In this document: positions 33,857 through 44,094 of the stretch, piece after piece
Layout: every line of letters starts with the position of its first letter
Position numbering within the stretch: the stretch's first letter is position 1
Assembly (NCBI RefSeq): GCF_049445995.1
Contig: NZ_JBMSDZ010000008.1
Location: 100,606-164,605, forward strand
From: Dyella_A sp049445995
GTDB taxonomy: Bacteria; Pseudomonadota; Gammaproteobacteria; Xanthomonadales; Rhodanobacteraceae
DNA length: 64,000 nt
Direction of reading: 5' to 3'
The notes under the pieces: generated by a model
Databases searched by the model: none
Told to the model about the DNA's origin: nothing
Seen by the model: only the letters and a program-made list of their open reading frames with translations
Program-made: the position numbers and the translations under genes

Positions 33857-34534
33857 GTGATCCGCCTTGATCAGGTAAGCAAGCGCTATGACGGTGGCCA
33901 CGAGGCGATCTCGCAGTTGTCGTTCGAAGTGGCTGACGGCGAGATGGCCTTCGTCACCGGCCACTCCGGTGCCGGCAAGAGCACGCTGCTCAAGCTGCTG
34001 GCGCTGATCGAGCGGCCGTCGCACGGGCAGATCCATCTCGACGAGCTCAATCTGTCGAAAGTCGGCCGGCGCGGCATTCCCGGCCTGCGCCGGCGCATCG
34101 GCATGGTGTTCCAGGATCATCGGCTGCTGATGGATCGCAGCGTGTTCGCCAATGTCGAGCTGCCGCTGGTGATCGGCGCGCTGGCCCCGGCCGAACGCGC
34201 CAGGCGCGTGCGCGCGGCGCTGGAGAAGGTCGGCCTGCTCGCCTACGAGCGGCAGCTGCCGGATAGCTTGTCCACCGGCGAGCAGCAGCGCGTGGGCATC
34301 GCCCGCGCCATCGTGGCGCGACCGAGTCTGCTGATCGCCGACGAACCCACCGGCAACCTCGATCCGCAGCTGGCGGTGGAAATCATGGGACTGTTCGCCG
34401 AGTTCCAGCAGGTCGGCACCACCGTGCTGGTGGCCAGCCACGACCTGCCGCTGATCAAGCGCATGCGCAAGCGGGTGATCGTGCTCGATCACGGCCGCCT
34501 GGTGGCGGACGTCGCCGCGCAGGAGGTGCTGTGA
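33857..34534 (+). CDS. ftsE: Cell-division ABC ATPase FtsE
   Basis: ATPase of the FtsEX complex, which activates periplasmic amidases at the septum. Walker A is GHSGAGKST, the signature is LSTGEQQRVGIARAI, Walker B is LLIADEPTGNLD, and the switch His is in VASHDLP. GTG 33857, with GGGGAA just upstream, yields 225 aa starting at the usual IRLDQVSKRY; ATG 33836 would add seven residues and cannot be excluded. ftsX overlaps its stop. Confidence 0.93.
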   Translation: MIRLDQVSKRYDGGHEAISQLSFEVADGEMAFVTGHSGAGKSTLLKLLALIERPSHGQIHLDELNLSKVGRRGIPGLRRRIGMVFQDHRLLMDRSVFANVELPLVIGALAPAERARRVRAALEKVGLLAYERQLPDSLSTGEQQRVGIARAIVARPSLLIADEPTGNLDPQLAVEIMGLFAEFQQVGTTVLVASHDLPLIKRMRKRVIVLDHGRLVADVAAQEVL

Positions 34535-35520
34535 GCAAGCGCCCCGAACCCGCCGCCGCGGACGATGCCGCCACCGGCCCGCGCGGCGGCCGCCGCAGCG
34601 GATCGCGCCGGATCGCCAGCTGGAGCGAGCACCATCGCTGGAGCGCGGCGGCCAGCCTGCGCCGCCTGCTGGCGCGGCCGTTCGGCACCTTGATGACAGT
34701 GGCGGTGATCGGCCTGGCGCTGGCGCTGCCGCTGGCGTTCTACCTGCTGCTCGGGAATGTGCAGCGGATGGGCGATGCGCTCGGCCAGCGGCAGGCGATC
34801 AGCGTGTTCCTGCAACCGGGGCAGAGTGGGGCCGCGGCTCAGCTGATGGCCACCAGCGTGCGCGAGCGCGCCGATGTGGCCGCGGTAACGGTGAAGACGC
34901 CGCAGCAGGGCATGGACGAACTGGCCGCGATGCAGGGTTTCAGCGGCGCGCTGCACGCGCTGGACGACAACCCGCTGCCCTACGTCCTGCAGGTGATGCC
35001 GAAGGATGCGCTCGATGCCGGCGCCGTGCAGGATCTGGTCACCCAGCTGCGCGACCTGCGCGGGGTGGACATGGTGCAGGACAGCGGCAGCTGGCGGCAG
35101 CGGCTGGACGCGCTGCTCGGGCTGGGCAACCGCATCGTCGCGGTGCTGGCGCTGCTGCTTTCGCTGGCCGCCCTGCTGGTGGTCGGCAACACGGTGCGGG
35201 TGGACATCGCCAGCCGGGTCGAGGAGATCGGCGTGCTGCTGCTGATCGGCGCGAGTCGCCCGTTCGTGCGCCGGCCCTATCTCTACGCGGGCATCTGGTA
35301 CGGGCTGTTCGGCGGCGTGCTGGCTTCGCTGCTGGCGGTGGCGATCGAGCTGTCGCTGGTGGCGCCGGTGGAGCAGCTCAACGCGGCCTATGCCGGGCAG
35401 CTCGAACTCGGCGCACTGCCGCTGTGGCTGCTGCTGGCCACGCCGCTGGCCGCCGCGGTGCTCGGCTGGCTGGGGGCGCGACTGGTCAGCGCGTGGCAGC
35501 TGCGGCGGGCGACGGTCTGA
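34531..35520 (+). CDS. ftsX: Cell-division membrane protein FtsX
   Basis: Membrane partner of FtsE. The 329-aa protein has a basic cytoplasmic N-terminus, one membrane helix near residue 55, a periplasmic domain (about 75-195) that contacts amidase activators, and three C-terminal helices, the standard FtsX plan. GTG 34531 overlaps the ftsE stop as GTGA and AGGAGG lies 4 bases upstream, so the pair is translationally coupled. In many gammaproteobacteria rpoH follows directly; here a response regulator and ung stand between. Confidence 0.94.
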   Translation: MSKRPEPAAADDAATGPRGGRRSGSRRIASWSEHHRWSAAASLRRLLARPFGTLMTVAVIGLALALPLAFYLLLGNVQRMGDALGQRQAISVFLQPGQSGAAAQLMATSVRERADVAAVTVKTPQQGMDELAAMQGFSGALHALDDNPLPYVLQVMPKDALDAGAVQDLVTQLRDLRGVDMVQDSGSWRQRLDALLGLGNRIVAVLALLLSLAALLVVGNTVRVDIASRVEEIGVLLLIGASRPFVRRPYLYAGIWYGLFGGVLASLLAVAIELSLVAPVEQLNAAYAGQLELGALPLWLLLATPLAAAVLGWLGARLVSAWQLRRATV

Positions 35521-35676
35521 TGCGCTGCATTCATGCATTGGTGATGGCGATCGCAGGCGCGACGGCGGGCGACGTTGCAGGATCGACGATTCCGGCGGAG
35601 CGCCGGGGATCGGGGCGGGAGAGGCGGTGATCGACGTGCGGACCTTGGCGGCAGCCGCCATGCGGGAATCGAGGCG

Positions 35677-36522
35677 ATGAGCGGCGGCATCAGCGGCCGC
35701 AGCGTGGGCGAGGCGCCGCGCGTGCTGGTGGTCGACGGTTCGAAGGTGGTGCGCCAGCTGATCACGCGCGTGCTGGCCAGCGAGCTGCCGGCGGCCCAGG
35801 TGGTCGGTTGCGCCACCGGCGAGGAGGCGCAGCGCGAGCTGCAGTCCGGCGCGTTCGACTTCATCACGGTGGCGTTGCGCCTGCCGGACATGGACGGACT
35901 GGAGCTGGCTCGCTACGTGCGCGAATCGGCGCCGCAGGCCTACGTGCCCATCGTGGTGGTCTCCGGCGACGTGGACGACCGCCTGCACCGGCGCGCGCTG
36001 GGCGAGCACGTCACCGACTACTTCGACAAGTCGCTGGGCTTCCCGGCGCTGGGCGCGTTCATTCGCGGCTACGTGAGTCCGCAGGAAACCGCCTCCGGTA
36101 CCGTGCTCTACGTCGAGGACAGCCGCGTGGTGGCGCTGGCGACCCGCCGCATGATGGAAAAGATCGGCCTCACCGTGCGCCACGTGGTGAGCGTGGAAGA
36201 CGCGCTGGCGCTGCTGGAAGCCGATCGCGAGCTCGGCTGGGTGGGCGCCGACGTGGTGCTCACCGACGTCAGCCTGAAGGGCGAGCTGACCGGCGGCGAC
36301 CTGCTCGAGCGCATCCGCACCGACTTCGGCTACGGCAAGGGACGGCTGCCGGTGCTGGTGATGACCGGCGACGAGAACCCGGCCAACCAGGCGGCCCTGC
36401 TCAAGGCGGGCGCCAACGACCTGGTCGAGAAGCCGGTGGAAGAACACCTGCTGATCACCAAGCTGCTGTTCCAACTGCGCATGGCGCAGCACCTGCGCTC
36501 GCTCAACGAGCCGCCGGCATGA
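35677..36522 (+). CDS. Response regulator with two receiver domains, the first degenerate
   Basis: A 281-aa protein of two tandem REC domains with no output domain. In the first (residues about 15-130) the phospho-acceptor position of the ITVALRLPDMDG segment is Ala66 and the second acidic residue of the usual pair is Gly (VVDGSK), so it should not be phosphorylated. The second (about 142-270) keeps the acidic pair (VEDS), Asp197 in LTDVSLKG and Lys252 in VEKPVEE. It probably signals by protein contact. No histidine kinase is nearby. Its stop overlaps the ung start (ATGA). Confidence 0.85.
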   Translation: MSGGISGRSVGEAPRVLVVDGSKVVRQLITRVLASELPAAQVVGCATGEEAQRELQSGAFDFITVALRLPDMDGLELARYVRESAPQAYVPIVVVSGDVDDRLHRRALGEHVTDYFDKSLGFPALGAFIRGYVSPQETASGTVLYVEDSRVVALATRRMMEKIGLTVRHVVSVEDALALLEADRELGWVGADVVLTDVSLKGELTGGDLLERIRTDFGYGKGRLPVLVMTGDENPANQAALLKAGANDLVEKPVEEHLLITKLLFQLRMAQHLRSLNEPPA

Positions 36523-37244
36523 GTGGCGAGCGCATCCGGCTGGAGGCCGGCTGGAAGACCCGCATCGGCGATTACCTCGAACGCCCGGAAATGCGCGCGC
36601 TGGCCGATTTCCTGCGCACGGAAAAACGCGCCGGCAAGGAGATCTATCCTCCGGGGCCGGAGATCTTCGCTGCGTTCGACCACACGCCGTTCGACGCGGT
36701 GCGGGTGGTGATCCTCGGCCAGGACCCGTACCACGGGCCGGGCCAGGCGCACGGCCTGTGCTTCTCGGTGCGTCCGGGCGTGCCGGTGCCGCCGTCGCTG
36801 GACAACATCTTCAAGGAAATCAGCCGCGACCTGGGCATCCCGCGGCCCGACCACGGCTGCCTCACGCCGTGGGCCGACCGCGGCGTGCTGCTGCTCAACG
36901 CGGTGCTGACCGTGCAGCGCGGCCAGGCCGGTTCGCACCAGGGCAAGGGCTGGGAAGGCTTCACCGACGCGGCGATCGAGGCGCTCAACCGCGAGCGCGA
37001 GGGTATCGTGTTCCTGCTCTGGGGCAGCTACGCCCAGCGCAAGGGGCGGCTGATCGACACCCGGCGCCATCATGTACTCACCGCGGTGCATCCCTCGCCG
37101 CTCTCGGCCCATCGCGGTTTCATCGGCTGCGGGCACTTTTCGGCCGCCAATGCCTGGCTGCAGCGGGAAGAGATGACGCCGATCGACTGGTCGCTGCCGC
37201 CGCGGGCGGCGCTGGCAGACGGAGCCGGGCTTCACACAAGGTGA
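36519..37244 (+). CDS. ung: Uracil-DNA glycosylase
   Basis: Removes uracil from DNA in base-excision repair. The 241-aa family 1 UDG has the water-activating motif GQDPYHGPGQAHGLCFSV (catalytic Asp), the uracil-binding Asn in LLLNAVLTV, and the DNA-intercalation loop HPSPLSAHRGF with the catalytic His. ATG 36519 overlaps the stop of the response regulator, so the two are coupled. Confidence 0.96.
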   Translation: MSGERIRLEAGWKTRIGDYLERPEMRALADFLRTEKRAGKEIYPPGPEIFAAFDHTPFDAVRVVILGQDPYHGPGQAHGLCFSVRPGVPVPPSLDNIFKEISRDLGIPRPDHGCLTPWADRGVLLLNAVLTVQRGQAGSHQGKGWEGFTDAAIEALNREREGIVFLLWGSYAQRKGRLIDTRRHHVLTAVHPSPLSAHRGFIGCGHFSAANAWLQREEMTPIDWSLPPRAALADGAGLHTR

Positions 37245-37276
37245 ATGTCCAACGCGGAGAATGCTGCGCCTGCCCC

Positions 37277-37305
37277 GGCCGACTGGATTTCCTGTCGGCC
37301 TTTCT
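37277..37305 (+). terminator. Weak terminator after ung
   Basis: GGCCGAC and GTCGGCC form a 7-bp stem with a 10-base loop, followed by TTTCT. It would separate ung from the rpoH promoter region. Confidence 0.4.
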
Positions 37306-37351
37306 GTACCATTCGGTTCAATAAGTCGACGCGGCGGCCATCTCCCGCGCC

Positions 37352-37380
37352 GGAACTTTGTGCCGGCTTTAGCACTCCAA
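37352..37380 (+). promoter_or_regulatory. Sigma-E-like promoter of rpoH
   Basis: GGAACTT (37352-37358) is the exact -35 consensus of RpoE-type promoters, and TCCAA (37376-37380) lies 17 bases further as a candidate -10. E. coli rpoH has a sigma-E promoter, P3, with the same -35 element. The -10 candidate overlaps the left arm of the CIRCE operator. No start site has been mapped here. Confidence 0.5.
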
Positions 37381-37395
37381 ACAACCGAGTACTAA
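37369..37395. promoter_or_regulatory. CIRCE operator (HrcA-binding) before rpoH
   Basis: TTAGCACTC (37369-37377), a 9-base spacer and GAGTACTAA (37387-37395) reproduce the CIRCE layout (TTAGCACTC-N9-GAGTGCTAA) with a single mismatch, in the right arm. CIRCE is the operator of the heat-shock repressor HrcA, normally found before groES or dnaK/hrcA operons. It lies 28 bases before the rpoH start codon. Confidence 0.8.
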
Positions 37396-37423
37396 GCTGC
37401 TCCCCATTCAGGAGGTTTCGTCC

Positions 37424-38287
<864 letters not shown>

Positions 38288-38311
38288 TCGACGCGTCATC
38301 AGCAGCAAGCA

Positions 38312-38339
38312 AAAAACGGCCCCGCGAGGGGCCGTTTTC
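38312..38339 (+). terminator. Rho-independent terminator of rpoH
   Basis: ACGGCCCC / GGGGCCGT forms an 8-bp GC-rich stem with a GCGA loop, flanked by AAAAA on the left and TTTC on the right, 28 bases after the rpoH stop. The A-tract on the left could also allow termination from the opposite strand. Confidence 0.85.
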
Positions 38340-38359
38340 GTTGCTGTCGGGCGTTTTCG

Positions 38360-38533
38360 CCAGCAGCCTGTCGGGCTTTGCTGATAGAGGCGAGAAGTCG
38401 GCTGTGCGAGGCGAGGACAGATTTTCGACGTTTCGTCGGCCCATAGTGGTTCTATGGGGCAGCGAAGCGGCGGAAATATGGACCGTACAGCCGGATCCGC
38501 AGCCCGGCCGAGCAAAGCCCGACGGGCTGCTAG
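38360..38533. repeat. CTAG-ended palindromic element, copy C
   Basis: A 174-bp copy in the opposite orientation to B and E. The core hairpin is CCCATAGTGGTTCTATGGGG and GAGGACAGATTTTCGACG is shared with the family. The right end, CTGCTAG (38527-38533), contains the tal stop codon, so the element abuts and partly forms the end of that gene. It lies between the convergent rpoH and tal. Confidence 0.85.
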
Positions 38534-39483
38534 AGCCTGGCAGCCAGCAGCTTTTCCAGCTTCACCTGGTCGGCGGCGAACTTGCGGATGCCGTCGGCCA
38601 GCTTGTCGCTCGCCATCGCGTCCTGGTTATGGCCCCAGCGGAAGGCCGGCTCGCTGAGCGGCGCCGGATGCGGCTCGCGACGGCCAGTGTCCTGGAGTGC
38701 GCGCGGCAGCGGATCGTGGCTGGCGTCGAGCTTCTCCAGCAGCTCGGGGCTGATGGTGAGACGGTCGCAGCCGGCCAGTGCGCGGATCTGCCCCGCGTTG
38801 CGGAAGCTCGCCCCCATCACCACCGTCTCGAAGCCGTGGCGCTTGTACCAGTCGTAGATGCGGCGTACCGACTGCACGCCGGGATCCTGCTCGGGCTCGA
38901 ACGATGTCGCGTCGGTGTTGGCCACGTACCAGTCCATGATGCGCCCGACGAACGGCGAGATCAGGAACACGCCCGCCTCGGCGCAGGCCACCGCCTGCTC
39001 AAACGAGAACAGCAAGGTGAGGTTGCACTGGATGCCATGCCGTTCCAGCTGCTCGGCGGCGCGGATGCCTTCCCAGGTGGAGGCGATCTTGATCAGGATC
39101 CGGTCGCGCTTCACGCCGGCGTCCTCGTACAGCCCGATCAGCCGCTCGGCCTTGGCGATGGTCGCATCGGTGTCGAAGGACAGTCGCGCATCGACCTCGG
39201 TCGACACCCGGCCCGGCACCAGGTCGAGGATCTTGCGGCCGACCGCCACGGCGAGATGGTCGCCGGCGTCGACGATCTGCTGCTCGCGGTCGTGGCTGCG
39301 CGACTTCGCCCACGTCAACGCCTCGTCCAGCAGCGGCGCGTAGGCGGGAATGCCGGCGGCCTTGAGCAGCAGCGAGGGATTGGTGGTGGCGTCGACCGGC
39401 TTGTAGCGGGTGATCGCCTCGATGTCGCCGGTGTCGGCGACCACGGTGGTGTACAGGCGAAGTTGTTCGAGCTGCGATGCCAT
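38530..39483 (-). CDS. tal: Transaldolase
   Basis: Non-oxidative pentose-phosphate enzyme that moves a dihydroxyacetone unit between sugars. The 317-aa protein is TalB-like: TTVVADTGDIEAI, DATTNPSLLLKAA, the Schiff-base Lys in RILIKIASTWEGI, and NLTLLFSFEQA. ATG 39483 has AGGAGG 6 bases upstream. The TAG stop lies inside the end of repeat copy C, so the last residues or the stop may have been set by insertion of the element; the ending KLEKLLAARL looks normal. Confidence 0.95.
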   Translation of the reverse strand: MASQLEQLRLYTTVVADTGDIEAITRYKPVDATTNPSLLLKAAGIPAYAPLLDEALTWAKSRSHDREQQIVDAGDHLAVAVGRKILDLVPGRVSTEVDARLSFDTDATIAKAERLIGLYEDAGVKRDRILIKIASTWEGIRAAEQLERHGIQCNLTLLFSFEQAVACAEAGVFLISPFVGRIMDWYVANTDATSFEPEQDPGVQSVRRIYDWYKRHGFETVVMGASFRNAGQIRALAGCDRLTISPELLEKLDASHDPLPRALQDTGRREPHPAPLSEPAFRWGHNQDAMASDKLADGIRKFAADQVKLEKLLAARL

Positions 39484-39552
39484 GGGGGCCTCCTGACTGT
39501 CAGCCGACAAGTATAGGCGGCAGGGGTGGCGATCCCGTGAGCGCTGCGTGGT

Positions 39553-41721
<2,169 letters not shown>

Positions 41722-41760
41722 GGCTACCTCGCGGGCCGGTCAGTGTAGCGGCCGGGCCGG

Positions 41761-41846
41761 GAGCCTGTCGGGCTTTGGTCGGCCGGGCTGCAAATCGGGC
41801 GGCGCGAGGACAGATTTTCGCCTCGACCAGCAAGGCCCGACAGGCC
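41761..41846. repeat. CTAG-family palindromic element, copy D (internally deleted)
   Basis: Only 86 bp: the left arm (AGCCTGTCGGGCTTTGGTCG...) is joined to the right arm (GAGGACAGATTTTCGCCTCG...GCCCGACAGGC) with the central hairpin missing. The outermost CTAG bases are also lost. It lies 39 bases upstream of priA. Confidence 0.8.
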
Positions 41847-41980
41847 CCCGGATACGCGGGCCTGCTGCCCGCGGCGGCATGCTTTCGTCCGCCTCCCGGC
41901 GCGACGCCGCGTTGGACTCGCTTGCTGTACCGGACTCTAGGAAACCAGGGTAAGTGACGTCTCGTCGGCCCTTTTCGGCC

Positions 41981-42015
41981 TTATCCACAGTTGCTGTGGA
42001 TAACTCTGTGGATGC
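41981..42015. promoter_or_regulatory. DnaA-box cluster
   Basis: TTATCCACA (41981-41989) and its perfect complement TGTGGATAA (41995-42003) are both exact DnaA boxes, 5 bases apart and inverted. A third, TGTGGATGC (42007-42015), matches 7 of 9. An AT-rich patch lies about 60 bases away. The priA gene is adjacent but no dnaA or dnaN is in the window. Confidence 0.65.
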
Positions 42016-42236
42016 GACGGGGAAGGGCGGGCTTCAGCCCCGGCGTGACGCCCTCCGCGACGCCATGGGCAAGTTTTAACCATGCTGAAATATCTTTTCA
42101 TATCAACAAGTTGAAATTTCATGCGAACCCGCTTCATCGACCTGCCACAGACCGTGCGATCCGGTTGACACTCCGATGACGCTGTGCAAAACCCCTGGGC
42201 CGATCCGGCGATGGACCCCCTGCACCCGCGGTAAAA

Positions 42237-42252
42237 TGTGATGGAGTTCACA
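42237..42252. promoter_or_regulatory. Perfect CRP/Clp-type palindrome
   Basis: TGTGA-N6-TCACA with no mismatch. Such sites bind CRP, or Clp in Xanthomonadales. The nearest gene start on the plus strand is the MATE pump 388 bases away, with repeat E in between, and on the minus strand priA over 500 bases away, so the target is unclear. Confidence 0.6.
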
Positions 42253-42402
42253 TTCCATGGCGAGTGGCATCCGATCCGGCAGCACGGCCATGTTGGTGTG
42301 GTCACGCACGGCCACGAGCACATGCGGCGTGCCGTCCGGTTGAACGCGCAGCGCCGCTCTGCCGGCGCGAACGCCCGTGCCGATGACCGCTGCCTGCCGC
42401 GC

Positions 42403-42570
42403 CTAGCAGCCTGTCGGGCTTTGGTCGGCCGGGCTGCGAATCCGTCTGTGCGGTCCCTATTTCCGCCGCTTCTTGGCCCATAGCACCATTATGGGCCGGC
42501 GAATCGTCGAAAATCTGTCCTCGCACAGCCAAATTCTCGCCTCGACCACCAAAGCCCGACAGGCTGCTAG
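42403..42570. repeat. CTAG-ended palindromic element, copy E
   Basis: A complete 168-bp copy: CTAGCAGCCTGTCGGGCTTT at 42403 and the complement ending CTAG at 42570. The central hairpin is GCCCATAGCACCATTATGGGC. Just after it, GCTAGAGGAT is repeated directly, giving two more CTAG sites within 15 bases. It lies 69 bases upstream of the MATE gene. Confidence 0.87.
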
Positions 42571-42639
42571 AGGATGCTAGAGGATCGTCAAGCAGGTGAC
42601 GCCCCACTAGAATGCCCGACCCTGTCGACTGTTTCCGCC

Positions 42640-44067
42640 ATGAACGCCTTCCGTCCCGATCGCGCGCGGGTCGCGCACGAGATCGGTGCCACCGTGCGCC
42701 TCGCCCTGCCGCTGATCGCCGCCCAGCTGGCGGCGATCGGCTCCAACGTGATCGACGCGCTGCTGTCGGGCCACTACAGCACCCACGTGCTCGGCGCGGT
42801 GGCGGTGGGCACCAACGTGTGGTCGCTGGCGATCGTCACCGGCATCGGCCTGATGATGGCGGTGCCGCCGTCGGTGGCGCAGTTGGACGGCGCCGGCCGT
42901 CGGCATGCGATCGGCGCGGTGTTCCGCCAGGCGCTGTGGCTGGCGCTGATCACCGGCGTGGGGCTGTGGTTCGCCGTGCGTCACGCCAGTCCGCTGTTCG
43001 CATGGATCGGCGTGGCGCCCGACCTGCGCGAGGACGTGGGTGCGTTCCTGCAGGCGATCAGCTGGGGTGCGCCGGCGCTGACCGGCTACTTTGTCCTGCG
43101 CGGGCTGTCCGAAGGCCTCTCGCTGACGCGGCCGTCGATGTTCTTCAGCCTCGGTGGCCTGGTGCTGCTGGTGCCGCTGGGCTACGTGTTCATGTACGGC
43201 AAGCTCGGCCTGCCGCCGCAGGGCGCGCGTGGCTGCGGCATGGCCACCGCGCTGGTGCTGTGGCTGGAGCTGATCGCCTTCGCCATCTACGTGCTGCGCC
43301 ACCGCAACTATCGCGGGCTGGGATTGCTCGACCACTTCGAAGGCCCCGACTGGCGCCGCATCGGCGAGCTGCTGCATGTCGGCGCGCCGATGGCGGTCAG
43401 CCTGCTGGCCGAGGCCGGGCTGTTCGTCGCGGTGGCGCTGGGCGTCAGTCGGCTCGGCGACGAGGCGGTGGCCAGCCACCAGGTGGCGCTGAACGTGGCC
43501 TCGCTGTTCTTCATGATCCCGCTGGGGCTGGCGATGGCGATCACCGTGCGGGTGGGCAACGCGGTCGGTCGCGGCGATGCGCGCGGCGTGCGCTATGCCG
43601 GCTTCTGCGGCATCGGCCTCAGCCTGGTCACCCAGCTGGTGTCGGCGGCGGTGATGTTCGGCGTGCCGCACTGGATTGCCGGGCTGTATACCGACCAGGC
43701 CAGGGTGGTGGGTCTGGCCGCGCAGCTGCTGTTGCTGGCCGGCGTGTTCCAGTTTTCCGACGGCATCCAGGTGGCTTCCAACGGCGCGCTGCGCGGCCTG
43801 AAGGACACCCGCGTGCCGATGGCGATCACCCTGTTCGCCTACTGGGGCGTGGGCATGCCAACGGGCTGGTGGCTCGCCTTCCACCAGGGACTGGGCGCGC
43901 GCGGCATGTGGATGGGGCTGATCGCGGGCCTGAGCGTGTCGGCGGCGATGCTGTTCACCCGCTTCTGGCGCAGCGCGTGGCGCCAGCGCTGGGTCAGGTC
44001 GACGCAGCCTGACGACCCACACATGACCGCGCCGGTGCAAGCCGGTACGCTGCCGATCGATCCGTAA
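42640..44067 (+). CDS. MATE-family multidrug/sodium antiporter
   Basis: Inner-membrane exporter of cationic drugs driven by sodium or protons. The 475-aa protein has twelve predicted membrane helices in two bundles and the NorM-like features GATVRLALPLIAAQLAAIGSNVIDALLSGHYST, PPSVAQLDGAGRR and FQFSDGIQVASNGALRGLKDTRVPM. ATG 42640 starts just before the family core; an in-frame ATG at 42574 lies next to repeat E and was rejected. Confidence 0.9.
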   Translation: MNAFRPDRARVAHEIGATVRLALPLIAAQLAAIGSNVIDALLSGHYSTHVLGAVAVGTNVWSLAIVTGIGLMMAVPPSVAQLDGAGRRHAIGAVFRQALWLALITGVGLWFAVRHASPLFAWIGVAPDLREDVGAFLQAISWGAPALTGYFVLRGLSEGLSLTRPSMFFSLGGLVLLVPLGYVFMYGKLGLPPQGARGCGMATALVLWLELIAFAIYVLRHRNYRGLGLLDHFEGPDWRRIGELLHVGAPMAVSLLAEAGLFVAVALGVSRLGDEAVASHQVALNVASLFFMIPLGLAMAITVRVGNAVGRGDARGVRYAGFCGIGLSLVTQLVSAAVMFGVPHWIAGLYTDQARVVGLAAQLLLLAGVFQFSDGIQVASNGALRGLKDTRVPMAITLFAYWGVGMPTGWWLAFHQGLGARGMWMGLIAGLSVSAAMLFTRFWRSAWRQRWVRSTQPDDPHMTAPVQAGTLPIDP

Positions 44068-44094
44068 CCTTCACTTTCCGCACAGGATGGCTGC

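Larger units (their letters stand above)
41847..42402. other. Gene-free stretch between repeats D and E
   Basis: No reading frame here resembles a protein. It holds a cluster of DnaA boxes (41981-42015), an AT-rich patch (about 42073-42120) unusual for this genome, and a perfect CRP/Clp-type palindrome (42237-42252). An untranslated RNA is possible but I see no definite promoter-terminator pair. Confidence 0.5.

Noticed and set aside
35521..35630. 36-codon frame starting as TGATG at the ftsX stop
   Set aside because: No Shine-Dalgarno for its own, low-complexity basic product, and the following response regulator has its own start.
41981..42120. Chromosomal origin oriC
   Set aside because: Only two or three boxes, and none of dnaA, dnaN, rpmH or gyrB is nearby; kept as a DnaA-box cluster instead.
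41937..42323. Minus-strand 128-codon frame in the priA-MATE gap
   Set aside because: Composition and sequence look non-coding (many Cys, Trp and Arg from a reversed intergenic region) and no family is recognisable.
42238..42483. 81-codon frame starting inside the CRP-type palindrome
   Set aside because: It runs into repeat copy E, which also gives similar peptides in unrelated contexts, and lacks a ribosome site.
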